Assembly (NCBI RefSeq): GCF_001625695.1 | Contig: NZ_AUXY01000078.1 | Coordinates: 1-64,000, forward strand | Source of the DNA: Pseudoalteromonas luteoviolacea H33-S | GTDB lineage: Bacteria; Pseudomonadota; Gammaproteobacteria; Enterobacterales; Alteromonadaceae | Direction: 5' to 3' | DNA length: 64,000 nt | In this document: piece after piece, positions 36,838-45,386 of the stretch | Layout: each line of letters starts with the position of its first letter | How positions within the stretch are numbered: the first letter of the stretch is position 1 | Notes under the pieces: generated by a model | What the model was told of the DNA's origin: nothing | Database searches by the model: none | What the model saw: the letters and a program-made list of their open reading frames with translations, nothing else | Translations under genes and position numbers: made by a program

Positions 36838-37926
36838 ATGAATAATAACAAGCAGAGTCATGCGGGTAGAACGCATATTGTGGGAGTCGGAACTGCCACA
36901 TCACCAAATCGCTATACTCAAACCGAAATACTGGCCCTACAGGGGATAGAAGATGAGAAGCTTCGAGCAATTTATTTGCAGGGCGGCATTGAAACACGCC
37001 ACTTATCAGTTGAGATGGCGGCGGCAAATAATCTAGCGGTGGGCGAGGAAAGTCAGGGAGAGCTGCTGGAACGACATCGGCGAGAAGCTGTTAAAATTGG
37101 CTCGCAGGCGATCTTAAATTGTGTTGCTGAGGCTGGCGCTCGAGTTGAAGATATTGCCTATTTATGTTGTGTTACCTCGACGGGGTTTTTAGTACCTTCA
37201 TTGAGTATATTACTATCGCAGCAACTTGGTTTGGTGAAGCACTGCCACAGGGCCGATATCGTAGGGATGGGCTGCAGCGCTGGCTTGAATGGGTTACAGT
37301 CGGCTTACAATTGGTCAGCCAGACATCCGGGTAAGCTTGGATTGGTGGTGTGCGCGGAAGTATGCTCAGCAGCCTATGTCAGTGACAATAAAATTGGTAC
37401 AGCTGTTGTCAATAGTTTGTTCGGTGATGGTGCAAGTGCCATTGCTGTTAAAACCAGTAGTACGGATGAGCAAGCGCTGCCTAGATATCCTTATATTACG
37501 CAGATGAATAGCTATGTACTGACAACGCAGATGGAAGCGATGAATTTTTCTTGGCAGGACGAACGCAGTAAATACAGCTTTTACTTGTCAAAAGAAGTGC
37601 CTTACGCAATTGGCCATGAAGTAAAAAATGCACTGAGTGATTTGATATTTTCCAATGGATTACGTTTTAGTGATATTGATCATTGGGTGATCCACTCTGG
37701 TGGAAAAAAGGTATTGGATGCCATTTGCCTGAACCTTAACCTACCGAAACATGCGATCAGACATACTAAGAGTGTGCTGCGGGACTATGGCAATGTGTCG
37801 AGCGGTTCATTTTTATTTTCATTGCAGCGACTGGCAGAAGAAGGGTGCGCAGCACCCGGAGATATAGGGGTTTTCATGACAATGGGCCCAGGTATGTCAA
37901 TTGAAAGCGCGTTAGTGCGATGGTAG
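36838..37926 (+). CDS. dpgA: DpgA-like type III polyketide synthase (3,5-dihydroxyphenylacetyl-CoA synthase)
   Basis: 362 residues, chalcone synthase-like. The catalytic triad is visible: Cys 146 in VGMGCSAGLNGL, His 286 in HWVIHSGGKK, and Asn 319 in DYGNVSSGS. The N-terminal segment (VGTATSPNRYTQTEI) and the GMGCSAG motif fit the bacterial DpgA group, which condenses four malonyl-CoA to the 3,5-dihydroxyphenylacetyl-CoA precursor of dihydroxyphenylglycine in glycopeptide clusters. The presence of DpgB- and DpgC-like genes downstream makes DpgA the best reading rather than another type III enzyme. It follows the SbnI-like gene by 26 nt and is in the same operon. Confidence 0.9.
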   Translation: MNNNKQSHAGRTHIVGVGTATSPNRYTQTEILALQGIEDEKLRAIYLQGGIETRHLSVEMAAANNLAVGEESQGELLERHRREAVKIGSQAILNCVAEAGARVEDIAYLCCVTSTGFLVPSLSILLSQQLGLVKHCHRADIVGMGCSAGLNGLQSAYNWSARHPGKLGLVVCAEVCSAAYVSDNKIGTAVVNSLFGDGASAIAVKTSSTDEQALPRYPYITQMNSYVLTTQMEAMNFSWQDERSKYSFYLSKEVPYAIGHEVKNALSDLIFSNGLRFSDIDHWVIHSGGKKVLDAICLNLNLPKHAIRHTKSVLRDYGNVSSGSFLFSLQRLAEEGCAAPGDIGVFMTMGPGMSIESALVRW

Positions 37927-37948
37927 TCATTTACAGAAGAATAAACTT

Positions 37949-38605
37949 ATGAATAGCGAATTAGATTTTATAACAATTGAAGTTGAAAGTAGTGCATTAG
38001 TTGCTGCGCCATTGCTGGATCAATTTAATCAAGCACTTAACAAGGTGGAAGACGCAACTTGTAACACTTGCTTATTGATTAAATTAACAGATGGTACGGC
38101 GGAACAAAGAGAACAGGCTCAGCTGGCCTCGACAGATATGACCAGTCGCTGGGAAAAAGTAGTGCGTCGAGTCGAGCGTTGTCAGGCACTGACTTTGTTT
38201 ATTGCAGAAGGCAGAGTCGGCGGTGTCATGATGAACTTGCTGCTGGCATGTGACTATAAAGTTGCTCAACCTGATCTGGTATTTGATATATTTAATGGCC
38301 CCACGCCTATTTATGATATGACGATTTACCGTCTGGCACATGCTCTGAAGAACAAAGATGCAAATAACTTAGTCTTGTTCGCAAACGCGGTGGGATCTCA
38401 ACAGGCGCTTGAACAGGGGTTGCTTGATGCAGTCGTTACGGATCCCTTGAGTCATGTAAGAGCATTTATGTCAGGACTTAACCCCAGCGCACTTAGTGAT
38501 ATTCATATTCGCCGCAGGTTGCTCAAAGACCCACGAAGTGAAAGCTACGAGGATTCTCTAGGCGTCTTTTTGGCTGCCAGTGACCGTGCGTTCAGAGGGA
38601 ACTAA
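37949..38605 (+). CDS. dpgB: DpgB-like enoyl-CoA hydratase-fold protein
   Basis: 218 residues, a short crotonase-fold protein with the expected DpgB length. It has a weak oxyanion segment (TLFIAEGRVGGVMMNLLLACDYKVA) and lacks the full C-terminal helices of classic hydratases. In glycopeptide producers DpgB assists DpgA and greatly increases formation of 3,5-dihydroxyphenylacetyl-CoA, together with DpgD. Placement directly after dpgA (22 nt) supports the name. No DpgD homologue is found in the window. A MITE-like repeat follows it. Confidence 0.83.
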   Translation: MNSELDFITIEVESSALVAAPLLDQFNQALNKVEDATCNTCLLIKLTDGTAEQREQAQLASTDMTSRWEKVVRRVERCQALTLFIAEGRVGGVMMNLLLACDYKVAQPDLVFDIFNGPTPIYDMTIYRLAHALKNKDANNLVLFANAVGSQQALEQGLLDAVVTDPLSHVRAFMSGLNPSALSDIHIRRRLLKDPRSESYEDSLGVFLAASDRAFRGN

Positions 38606-38610
38606 AGACG

Positions 38611-38777
38611 GTAATACCAATTGGTTTTAAATGTATGCTTTTTTGTGGGAGCAAATAACACGTCTAACTTCGTTAAACACTGTGTATTTAGTCGTTCTAA
38701 ATAAAAAGTTTTTGCTTGGTTATCAACGATATTTTCTTGTCTCAAATTAGCGTTCTTAATTAAGACAATTGGTATGA
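38611..38777. mobile_element. MITE-like short element with inverted ends
   Basis: The left end GTAATACCAATTGGTTTTAA and the right end, read in reverse complement as GTCATACCAATTGTCTTAA, form near-perfect terminal inverted repeats of about 19 bp around roughly 130 bp of AT-rich non-coding DNA. The element fills the gap between dpgB and the PaaK-like gene inside the operon. No transposase is encoded. Such small repeats with ATACCAATTG ends are familiar from Pseudoalteromonas-type genomes, from memory. Confidence 0.65.
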
Positions 38778-38803
38778 CAGAGTGAATTGATAGGAAAGTT
38801 GTA

Positions 38804-40060
38804 ATGAAAAATCTGCAAGCAGTTTTTGCTGAGCTTAAGTATGCGTATGAACAAGTGCCATTTTACAAAGCATTGTTAGATGCTCATGATATAGATTTGA
38901 GCACAGAAGAAAGTTACGCGCAGTTTCAAAAAATTCCCTTTACAGAAAAGAAAGATTACAGAGTTAATTTTCCAAAGGGTGTGATTGCCAGAGATGCCGC
39001 TATGGACTCTCCACTTATTTGTAGCCATCGCAGCTCAGGCAGTTCAGGGGAACGATTGATCACACTGGAAATTGGTTTGTTGTTATTTGAAAGAGCGCTA
39101 CAAAGTTCTATGCATCATCCGGCAATTTTTGAAAAGTTTCTCAATGATGATCGTACCATTGCTAGATATGCAGCACCGAACTGTTCAGATGTTGAGTGTG
39201 CAAACCCTAATAGTACAATTGAGGATCGGACTTTGGCTGAGGGAACGGTTGTTCTGCCTGTCTATCATGATTTTTTGACTACTTCGGAGAACATGATTGA
39301 CAGAACTATCGCCGAAATAGCACAAATTTCACCAGACTTATTTTATGTCGATCCAACATATTTTGCGTTTTTACTTAGAGAATACAAAAAACGGGGGCTG
39401 AAGCCGCCGCAAATTCCGGTATTGTCATCCTATACGGCGGCAACCAGTGTGGCCAAGAGGCAGATCGCTGAATTTTATGACATGTCATCCCAGTATTCAG
39501 AATTGTTGTCTTCTACAGAGTTTGGTTGGGTAGCCAGCGAGTGTCCTCATGGTACTTTACATCTTAATGAAGAGGCGTTCTTTATGGAACTGGTGCCTAT
39601 GACGGAGATACCGCGGGAGGATCAGGGGTTTTCTGAACTTGTGATTAGCAGTATAGATAATGGTGTATGCCCACATATCCGTTATAAAACGGGCGATGTA
39701 GTTACTCTGATCGATACGCCGTGCTCCTGTGGTAGTGAGCACCGGGGCATTGTTATGCATGGTCGGTTAAGTAGTTTTATCTATCAAAAAGGCACGCCAT
39801 TGTATTCACCGAAGGAAATTGACTGGGCAGTCGGCAGTCCTAACTGGCTGGATCAGTTTCAGCTAGAGCAGCTCAGTGATGATATGTTTCAACTAAAATT
39901 GATGGCGAATGGGCACTATCAGCCAGGTATGCACGACAGTGTACTTGATAATTTGCATGCACTGTTTAACTTCGATTGTTCGATTGAGGTAACTATTTGT
40001 GATTACATTCCGGCGGAGCGCTCCGGAAAGTTTAATTTTGTTAAAGGAGTTTCGTTATGA
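38804..40060 (+). CDS. PaaK-like adenylate-forming enzyme (phenylacetate-CoA ligase family)
   Basis: 418 residues, typical of the short PaaK/CapK-type adenylating enzymes. Seen: the phosphate-binding loop RSSGSSGERL (about residue 75), a SSTEFG motif in the adenine region, HIRYKTGD with the conserved Asp, and CSCG in the zinc/structural loop seen in PaaK relatives. The start follows AGGAAAG. Such enzymes activate an aryl or acyl carboxylate as an adenylate, then often as a CoA thioester. Inserted between dpgB and dpgC, it may activate a dihydroxyphenylacetate-type acid, or rescue hydrolysed 3,5-dihydroxyphenylacetate, or prime another acid for the peptide. It is not part of the known dpgABCD set. 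Its stop overlaps the next start by 4 nt. Confidence 0.8.
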   Translation: MKNLQAVFAELKYAYEQVPFYKALLDAHDIDLSTEESYAQFQKIPFTEKKDYRVNFPKGVIARDAAMDSPLICSHRSSGSSGERLITLEIGLLLFERALQSSMHHPAIFEKFLNDDRTIARYAAPNCSDVECANPNSTIEDRTLAEGTVVLPVYHDFLTTSENMIDRTIAEIAQISPDLFYVDPTYFAFLLREYKKRGLKPPQIPVLSSYTAATSVAKRQIAEFYDMSSQYSELLSSTEFGWVASECPHGTLHLNEEAFFMELVPMTEIPREDQGFSELVISSIDNGVCPHIRYKTGDVVTLIDTPCSCGSEHRGIVMHGRLSSFIYQKGTPLYSPKEIDWAVGSPNWLDQFQLEQLSDDMFQLKLMANGHYQPGMHDSVLDNLHALFNFDCSIEVTICDYIPAERSGKFNFVKGVSL

Positions 40061-41271
40061 GTCAGCTGTCAGAACAAGCAGCCTTAAGGGCTGACTTCCC
40101 AGCTCTGGGTGCACAGCTTGATGGGGTTAATATCACATACTTAGATAGTGCTGCATCCAGTTTAAAACCTCAGCTTGTTGCTGATGCGGTAAGCCAGTAT
40201 TACCTCGGTGTATCGACTAATGTTCATCGGGGGAAAAGCCAAAGCCTTGAGAGTGTGTCAAACCGCTACGAGGAAGCACGTTATAAGGTTGCTGAGCTTA
40301 TCTCTTGTTCGGGAAATGAGGTCGTTTTTGTTAAAAATACCACAGAAGGGATTAATTTAGTTGCCAATGGCTGTCAGTTACAAAGCAATGATTTGGTGGT
40401 AACGTTGCCCAGTGGGCACCATTCCAACCTATTGCCTTGGATGGCAAAAGCGCAGGTAGAGAGTGTAGAGCTGAATAAACAAGGTGATATAGATTTACTC
40501 TCATATATCGCGTTGCTGGATCGTAAGCCTAAAGTCGTTGCGATCACCGCCTGTTCAAATGTCTCGGGCGTATATTTGGATCTGCCGCTTTACTGCAAAA
40601 TGGCCAAGGAAGCAGGTTCTATAGTGGTTGTAGATGCTGCTCAGGCTATTGCGCATCGAAAGATTAATGTGCATGAGCTGGATATTGATTTTATGACTTT
40701 TTCGGCACATAAGATGCTGGGTCCGACCGGGCTTGGCATTTTATATGGGCGTAAAGCGGCTCTTGAACAGCTTGAGGTGACTCAGTTGGGCGGAGGTATG
40801 GTGGATTGGGTTGATGAAGAGCACTACCGGGTTCGCAAGATCCCGCACAGGTTTGAACCGGGCACACCACATATAGCAGGTGTATTGGGTTTTTCCGCAG
40901 CCATAGAGTATTTAAATAAATTTGGATGGGAGCGTGTACAGCAACATGACATCGAGCTTGGAAAACTTATGCTTGAGGAAGCGCTTGCTCGTGATTACTT
41001 AAATGTCATTCAGCCAGATCGTAGTTTAGATCGTGGCGCGGTACTGAGCTTTAGTATTCCCAAGGTAAATAGCTTGGACGATTTTGCCAGGACCTTGAGT
41101 GACTCTTATGGCTTTATTTGTCGAACGGGGCACCTTTGTGCTCAGCCTTTTGTTAGTCAATATAGCGATCAGCCAGTACTGCGAATATCCGGATATATTT
41201 ATACAACCGAAGACGATATCAAGGCATTTTTTGCAGCGCTTGATGAGCTGAGTAAATTTACATTTCTTTAG
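40057..41271 (+). CDS. SufS/CsdA-like class V PLP enzyme
   Basis: 404 residues, fold-type I class V aminotransferase superfamily. The PLP lysine is Lys 219 in FSAHKMLGPTG, the cofactor Asp/Gln pair lies in VVDAAQAIAH, and the persulfide cysteine of cysteine desulfurases is retained as Cys 361 in RTGHLCAQP. By sequence it is a SufS-like desulfurase. By context it sits in a Dpg operon that lacks HpgT, the aminotransferase needed to turn dihydroxyphenylglyoxylate into the amino acid, so it may have been recruited for transamination or may deliver sulfur. Neither can be decided from sequence. Translationally coupled to the PaaK-like gene (ATGA overlap). Confidence 0.85.
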   Translation: MSQLSEQAALRADFPALGAQLDGVNITYLDSAASSLKPQLVADAVSQYYLGVSTNVHRGKSQSLESVSNRYEEARYKVAELISCSGNEVVFVKNTTEGINLVANGCQLQSNDLVVTLPSGHHSNLLPWMAKAQVESVELNKQGDIDLLSYIALLDRKPKVVAITACSNVSGVYLDLPLYCKMAKEAGSIVVVDAAQAIAHRKINVHELDIDFMTFSAHKMLGPTGLGILYGRKAALEQLEVTQLGGGMVDWVDEEHYRVRKIPHRFEPGTPHIAGVLGFSAAIEYLNKFGWERVQQHDIELGKLMLEEALARDYLNVIQPDRSLDRGAVLSFSIPKVNSLDDFARTLSDSYGFICRTGHLCAQPFVSQYSDQPVLRISGYIYTTEDDIKAFFAALDELSKFTFL

Positions 41272-41401
41272 TAAGCTAGGGTTGTCGGCTTTGGTCTGAT
41301 TGTTCAAAGCAGAAAGGCTCATAAAACGTTTAGCATAATCTAAGCGGCAATAGGCTCATTGAGGGAGCTGTAACCCGGCGATAAAAAAAAACAGGTGAAA
41401 T

Positions 41402-42682
41402 ATGGAATCTTTGCAGGACAAGATCCAGTCGGCTGAGCACATTCAGTTTAGCGGTGAGTTGGATGCTGATTTAGCACTGCTGAATCAACAGTTAAAATAT
41501 GAACATGACTTCATTAGCGGGCAAGAAAAGGTCGCAATATCAGACCTCACGTCGTGGTTTAACCTGCGCCGTGCGTTTTTAAGACTGCATAGTCGTGACC
41601 TTTATTTGCGGGCAACGGCAGAGGGTAAACATGCTCTAACAGGACAGTCGTTGCTGGCTCAAATTGCAACATTCGCGCCTCAATTTGTATGTTTTTATGC
41701 CTGCCAGCGTTCCGAGTTAACTGAAAAATGGCAGCGTGGCTTGCAGGACCAATCAATAGGGTTGTTACTGAGCTTCTTTTTCACCGACGAAGCGTGCGGT
41801 GAACACTTGATCCGGAGCTATCTAAGGTGTCAGGCCAGTTCAGTGGCTTATCTCAGGGAGTTTGCACAAACTGGTGTTTTAAACTTGCCCAAAGTGACCG
41901 TGGAAAAACATGGCAAGATGGGGCACATCACATTTAACAACCCACAATGCTTGAATGCAGAAGATAATCAGCTGGTGGCCGATCTGAATATTGCTGTGGA
42001 TTTAGTGTATCTCAGTGAAGACATTGAGGTAGGTGTACTTAGAGGTGGTGTGACGCAGCACGCGAAGTATCAAGGAAAAAGGATATTCAGCGCTGGCGTC
42101 AACCTAAAGCAGCTACACAAATCAGATATTAGTTTTGTTGATTTTATGATTGGTAGAGAGCTGGGATACGTCAACAAAATGATCCACGGGGTGGTCAGCG
42201 AAAGTGGTGAAAAAATAGTTAAACCCTGGATTTCAGTAGTAGATACCTTTGCCATTGGGGGGGGGATGCAGCTGCTGCTGGCGAGTGACTATGTGATTGC
42301 TGAAGAAGGCAGCTATGCAAGTTTACCTGCTGGAAATGAGGGCATTATACCTGGCCTTGCAAATATGCGATTGGCGAGAAAGTGTAATTTTCGCATTGCG
42401 AAGGAAGTTATCTTGCTCGGCAGAAAATTATGGGCTGGAGAGTCTGACAGTCAAGGCGTGTTTGATCAATCTGTACGCAGTGAAGATTTGCAAGTGAAGC
42501 TCGACGAAATGGCTCGACTACTTTCCACACCGGCGGTTAGGGAGAATAAACGCATGCTGGTCACTGGAAGTGAGCCTATGGATGAATTAAGGCGCTACTT
42601 GGCAGAGTTTTGCTTGGTTCAGGGGGAGAGGATTTATTCAAAAGATGTAGCAAATAAAGTGAGTAAATTCACTTTAAGTTGA
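41402..42682 (+). CDS. dpgC: DpgC-like 3,5-dihydroxyphenylacetyl-CoA 1,2-dioxygenase
   Basis: 426 residues, the usual DpgC length and about 160 longer than ordinary crotonases because of an N-terminal helical domain (about 1-175). The crotonase core carries the oxyanion-hole segments RIFSAGVNLKQL and FAIGGGMQLLLASDYV, and SLPAGNEGIIPGLANMRLAR, which is typical of DpgC. The enzyme is a cofactor-free dioxygenase giving 3,5-dihydroxyphenylglyoxylate from the DpgA/B product. A ribosome binding site AGGTGAA precedes ATG 41402. The operon gap of 130 bp before it contains no gene. With dpgA and dpgB it completes the carbon skeleton route to dihydroxyphenylglycine, short of the amination step. Confidence 0.9.
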   Translation: MESLQDKIQSAEHIQFSGELDADLALLNQQLKYEHDFISGQEKVAISDLTSWFNLRRAFLRLHSRDLYLRATAEGKHALTGQSLLAQIATFAPQFVCFYACQRSELTEKWQRGLQDQSIGLLLSFFFTDEACGEHLIRSYLRCQASSVAYLREFAQTGVLNLPKVTVEKHGKMGHITFNNPQCLNAEDNQLVADLNIAVDLVYLSEDIEVGVLRGGVTQHAKYQGKRIFSAGVNLKQLHKSDISFVDFMIGRELGYVNKMIHGVVSESGEKIVKPWISVVDTFAIGGGMQLLLASDYVIAEEGSYASLPAGNEGIIPGLANMRLARKCNFRIAKEVILLGRKLWAGESDSQGVFDQSVRSEDLQVKLDEMARLLSTPAVRENKRMLVTGSEPMDELRRYLAEFCLVQGERIYSKDVANKVSKFTLS

Positions 42683-42718
42683 TTTTATAAATTACAAAAA
42701 ATAAATGAGTGAGGCTTT

Positions 42719-44311
42719 ATGGTAGTTGAACATGATTATGTAATAATCGGCGGTGGTCCAGCAGGATTACAGCTAGGGTACTTTTTTTCTAGGGATTTAA
42801 AAAATTATTTAATACTTGAAAAAGCGGATAAAGCAGGCGCGTATTTTGATAAGTACCCTGTACACAGAAAATTGATTTCTATAAATAAAGTATATACAGG
42901 CTTCGACTGTTTTAATATTAATCTGCGTTGGGACTGGAATTCTCTTTTATCTGAAAAAGAGCTTAGTTTCAAAGAGTACTCAGAAGAGTATTTTCCAAAA
43001 GCGGACAGAATGGTTGATTATCTTAACGACTATGCCAAAGTCAATGAACTAAATATTCGTTACAACTCTGATGTGGTAAAGGTAAGTAAAAAAGAGGGGA
43101 TTTTTTATATCACACTGGCTGATGGCGATCAGATAAAAACTAAAAATCTAGTGGTTGCTACGGGTCTATCAGAAGAGCGAGTGCCAAATGTGAGCGGGAT
43201 TGAGCATGCGGTGACATATGGTGAGCATTCGTTGGAACTGGATAAGTACAAAAATAAGCGCGTTATGATCCTTGGCAAAGGCAATTCAGCGTTCGAAACT
43301 GCCGATCACTTGAATGATGTGACAGCAAGTATTCACTTACTTAGCCCTAACCCGGTAAAACTGGCTTGGTCCACACACTATGTGGGTAACCTCAGGGCGG
43401 TCAACAACAATGTGCTTGATACCTACCAGTTGAAGTCTCAAAATACCATTTTGGATGGTGAGGTGGAAAAAATAACAAAAGCTGGTGACAGCTTATTGGT
43501 AGACGTTAAGTATACGCATGCTGAAGGTCAGCGGATCCAAGTGCCTGTTGACGAAATCATAATTTGTGCTGGTTTTAAATTTTCAAATAAGATTTTTGAT
43601 GAGACCTGTATGCCTGAGATGTGCAGTATGGACAAATATCCGAGCATGACGAGTGACTGGGAATCGACTAGTGTGTCAAATATGTACTTTGCGGGCACAA
43701 TTACACACTCTAGAGATTATAAAAAGTCTTTCTCTGGGTTTATTCATGGCTTTAGATATAATGCGAAGTTATTGAATTCAGTATTAAATGAAAAGAATCA
43801 CGAAAAACCATTCCCGAGTTATAAGGTTGATTACTCAAGCTTTTCTTTACATGATGCGCTGATAAAAAGAATACATGAAAACTCTTCATTGTTCCAACAG
43901 CCTGGTTTTATTTGTGATTACATCAGAGTTAATAGTGATAAAGGGTTTGAGTATATCGAAGACTTGAGCTTAGATATAATAAAACAAAGAGAACACCTTA
44001 GTTCAGGTCGTTATTTAACGGTGACTATGGAGTACGGTGATGCGAAGCATCCTGATCCATTTAACATACATCGTACGCCTGAAAACGGTAAAGAAAGTGC
44101 GTTTATTCACCCAGTAATACGTCTGTTCGACGAAGGGAGCCTAAAAGCTGAGTGCCATATTCCTGAGGATTTAGAAAACAATTGGTATCAGGACATGTAT
44201 CAGGATATTTTATATCGCTTTATTTGTGAGGAATTGGCGTTAGCACCTGTTGAAGACGCAAGGGCAGTGCCTACCATCGATTACCTCAATAAAGTAACAA
44301 AAGTTCTTTAG
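42719..44311 (+). CDS. FAD/NAD(P)-dependent monooxygenase-like protein
   Basis: 530 residues. An N-terminal FAD-binding motif IIGGGPAGLQLGYF (residues 9-22), an ATG-type motif LVVATGLSEER, and a second dinucleotide motif VMILGKGNSAFETADHL (about 182) give the two-nucleotide-domain layout of group B flavin monooxygenases, closest in feel to the FOXRED2/YpdA-like branch. The C-terminal 170 residues are not recognisable. As the last gene of the operon it may hydroxylate or oxidise a residue of the peptide or a precursor (for example an N-hydroxylation), but no substrate is indicated. The gene is visibly more AT-rich than the NRPS genes. Followed by a strong terminator. Confidence 0.8.
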   Translation: MVVEHDYVIIGGGPAGLQLGYFFSRDLKNYLILEKADKAGAYFDKYPVHRKLISINKVYTGFDCFNINLRWDWNSLLSEKELSFKEYSEEYFPKADRMVDYLNDYAKVNELNIRYNSDVVKVSKKEGIFYITLADGDQIKTKNLVVATGLSEERVPNVSGIEHAVTYGEHSLELDKYKNKRVMILGKGNSAFETADHLNDVTASIHLLSPNPVKLAWSTHYVGNLRAVNNNVLDTYQLKSQNTILDGEVEKITKAGDSLLVDVKYTHAEGQRIQVPVDEIIICAGFKFSNKIFDETCMPEMCSMDKYPSMTSDWESTSVSNMYFAGTITHSRDYKKSFSGFIHGFRYNAKLLNSVLNEKNHEKPFPSYKVDYSSFSLHDALIKRIHENSSLFQQPGFICDYIRVNSDKGFEYIEDLSLDIIKQREHLSSGRYLTVTMEYGDAKHPDPFNIHRTPENGKESAFIHPVIRLFDEGSLKAECHIPEDLENNWYQDMYQDILYRFICEELALAPVEDARAVPTIDYLNKVTKVL

Positions 44312-44313
44312 AC

Positions 44314-44372
44314 GTTGATCTTCTTAACAACTTGCGGTCTGCCTGATGGCAAGTTGTTATATCAACTTTTTT
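44314..44372 (+). terminator. Rho-independent terminator closing the biosynthetic operon
   Basis: Stem AACAACTTGC / GCAAGTTGTT (44326-44335 with 44349-44358), flanked by an outer GTTGAT/ATCAAC pair, then a T6 run. It lies just after the monooxygenase stop and marks the 3' end of the cluster. Confidence 0.85.
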
Positions 44373-44407
44373 AATTGAGCCAATGTAACTCCCCGAGCTT
44401 TAGTACA

Positions 44408-44980
44408 GCTGATTAGTAGAGTTATGCTGTCTCAGATAGCGTATTGGGGTTTGATTTCCTAGCGCATCGTGAGGCCATTCATAATTATAAATATCTCATC
44501 ACTCACCTTTAATGTCATGAACCGCTGAAGTGACTCAAACAGATATAAATCCAATATATCTTCTCGATAGCTGCGATTAAATCGCTTAACAAAACCGTTA
44601 TGATATGGGCTACTTGGTTTAATAAACTCAAGTTTTATGCATTTTTCACTAGCCCAACTTTACAGGGCACCTGATGTAAATTCAGGATCATTATCCACTC
44701 GAGTTTGTTGTGGTTTTGCGCACCACGAAATGACCGGTTCCAACACGCTAATAACTCTTTCAGCTTTGTGGCTTGTATCGGCTACAATCGCTAATGCTTG
44801 GCGATTGTAGCCGCCCAGTTCATTCAGTGATCTAAAACGGTCTCCGTAGTTGAGCGCATCGCTCATAGAGTCCATCGACCAGAAGTTATGATGTTTGCTC
44901 GGTGCGCGCTTTGGTCCACGGCGTTTCCCTTTTCGTCTAAGGTTAAGCAAGTTTTACACTCGATCTTTAAATAAGAGCTT
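44408..44980 (-). pseudogene. Decayed IS3-family transposase (orfB) remnant
   Basis: On the minus strand, a 96-codon open stretch (44950-44660) carries KRRGPKRAPS, WSMDSMSDAL and RVDNDPEF, the DDE integrase core of IS3-type OrfB. After a frameshift near 44660 the match goes on in another frame with SPYHNGFVKRFNRSYREDILDL and, after a further shift, HDALGNQTPIRYL. The N-terminal side also shows an in-frame stop (VNLLNLRR context). In the C-terminal motif the catalytic Glu of the usual ERFN is replaced by Lys (KRFN), so the enzyme is dead even apart from frameshifts. No clear inverted ends were found. It sits exactly at the edge of the NRPS cluster. Confidence 0.85.
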
Positions 44981-45386
44981 TGAGCCTAGGATTAGTGTCA
45001 AAATATTGCGGGGCTCTGATGCTTCAGGTCTTGATTTGTTTGATTGGGGTTGGGTTAAACTTGGCTAATCTAGTTGCATTGAATTGACTGACATTGGTCC
45101 AGACTATGCAGATTATATAGGTAACACATTAAATAATGTTTTAATACTTTAGTCTGCAAAAGGGAAAAATTTTTCTTATATGTCATGTTAATAGTCGTAA
45201 CCATCGTCAATGCGTATAAAAAAACACCACTATTAAAATTTGGCTTTATTCGTCTATTACAAATTATTGGTAACGATTTTTAGCCGTTTATTTATAACAA
45301 TAAGCACCTAAATTTATTCGGCCTTTAAACCTTTTAATCAGTTACGTCGTCAAAATAATAACTTTAGTGATTTTAAAAGGAAAACA
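44981..45386. other. AT-rich gap upstream of the lipoprotein gene
   Basis: No gene or clear repeat seen. It is strongly AT-rich and ends with the ribosome binding site AAAAGGAAAAC before ATG 45387. Confidence 0.5.

Noticed and set aside
38804..40060. Phenylacetate degradation (paa) locus
   Set aside because: No paaA-E, paaG, paaZ or other catabolic genes nearby; the crotonase-fold neighbours are DpgB/DpgC-like.
40057..41271. Iron-sulfur cluster assembly (suf) locus
   Set aside because: No sufBCD, sufE or sufA nearby. The gene is embedded in the Dpg operon and translationally coupled to an adenylating enzyme.
1..44311. Siderophore cluster, suggested by the sbn-like genes
   Set aside because: No NIS synthetase, TonB receptor, siderophore ferric reductase or catechol genes are seen; Dap is used in many non-siderophore peptides.
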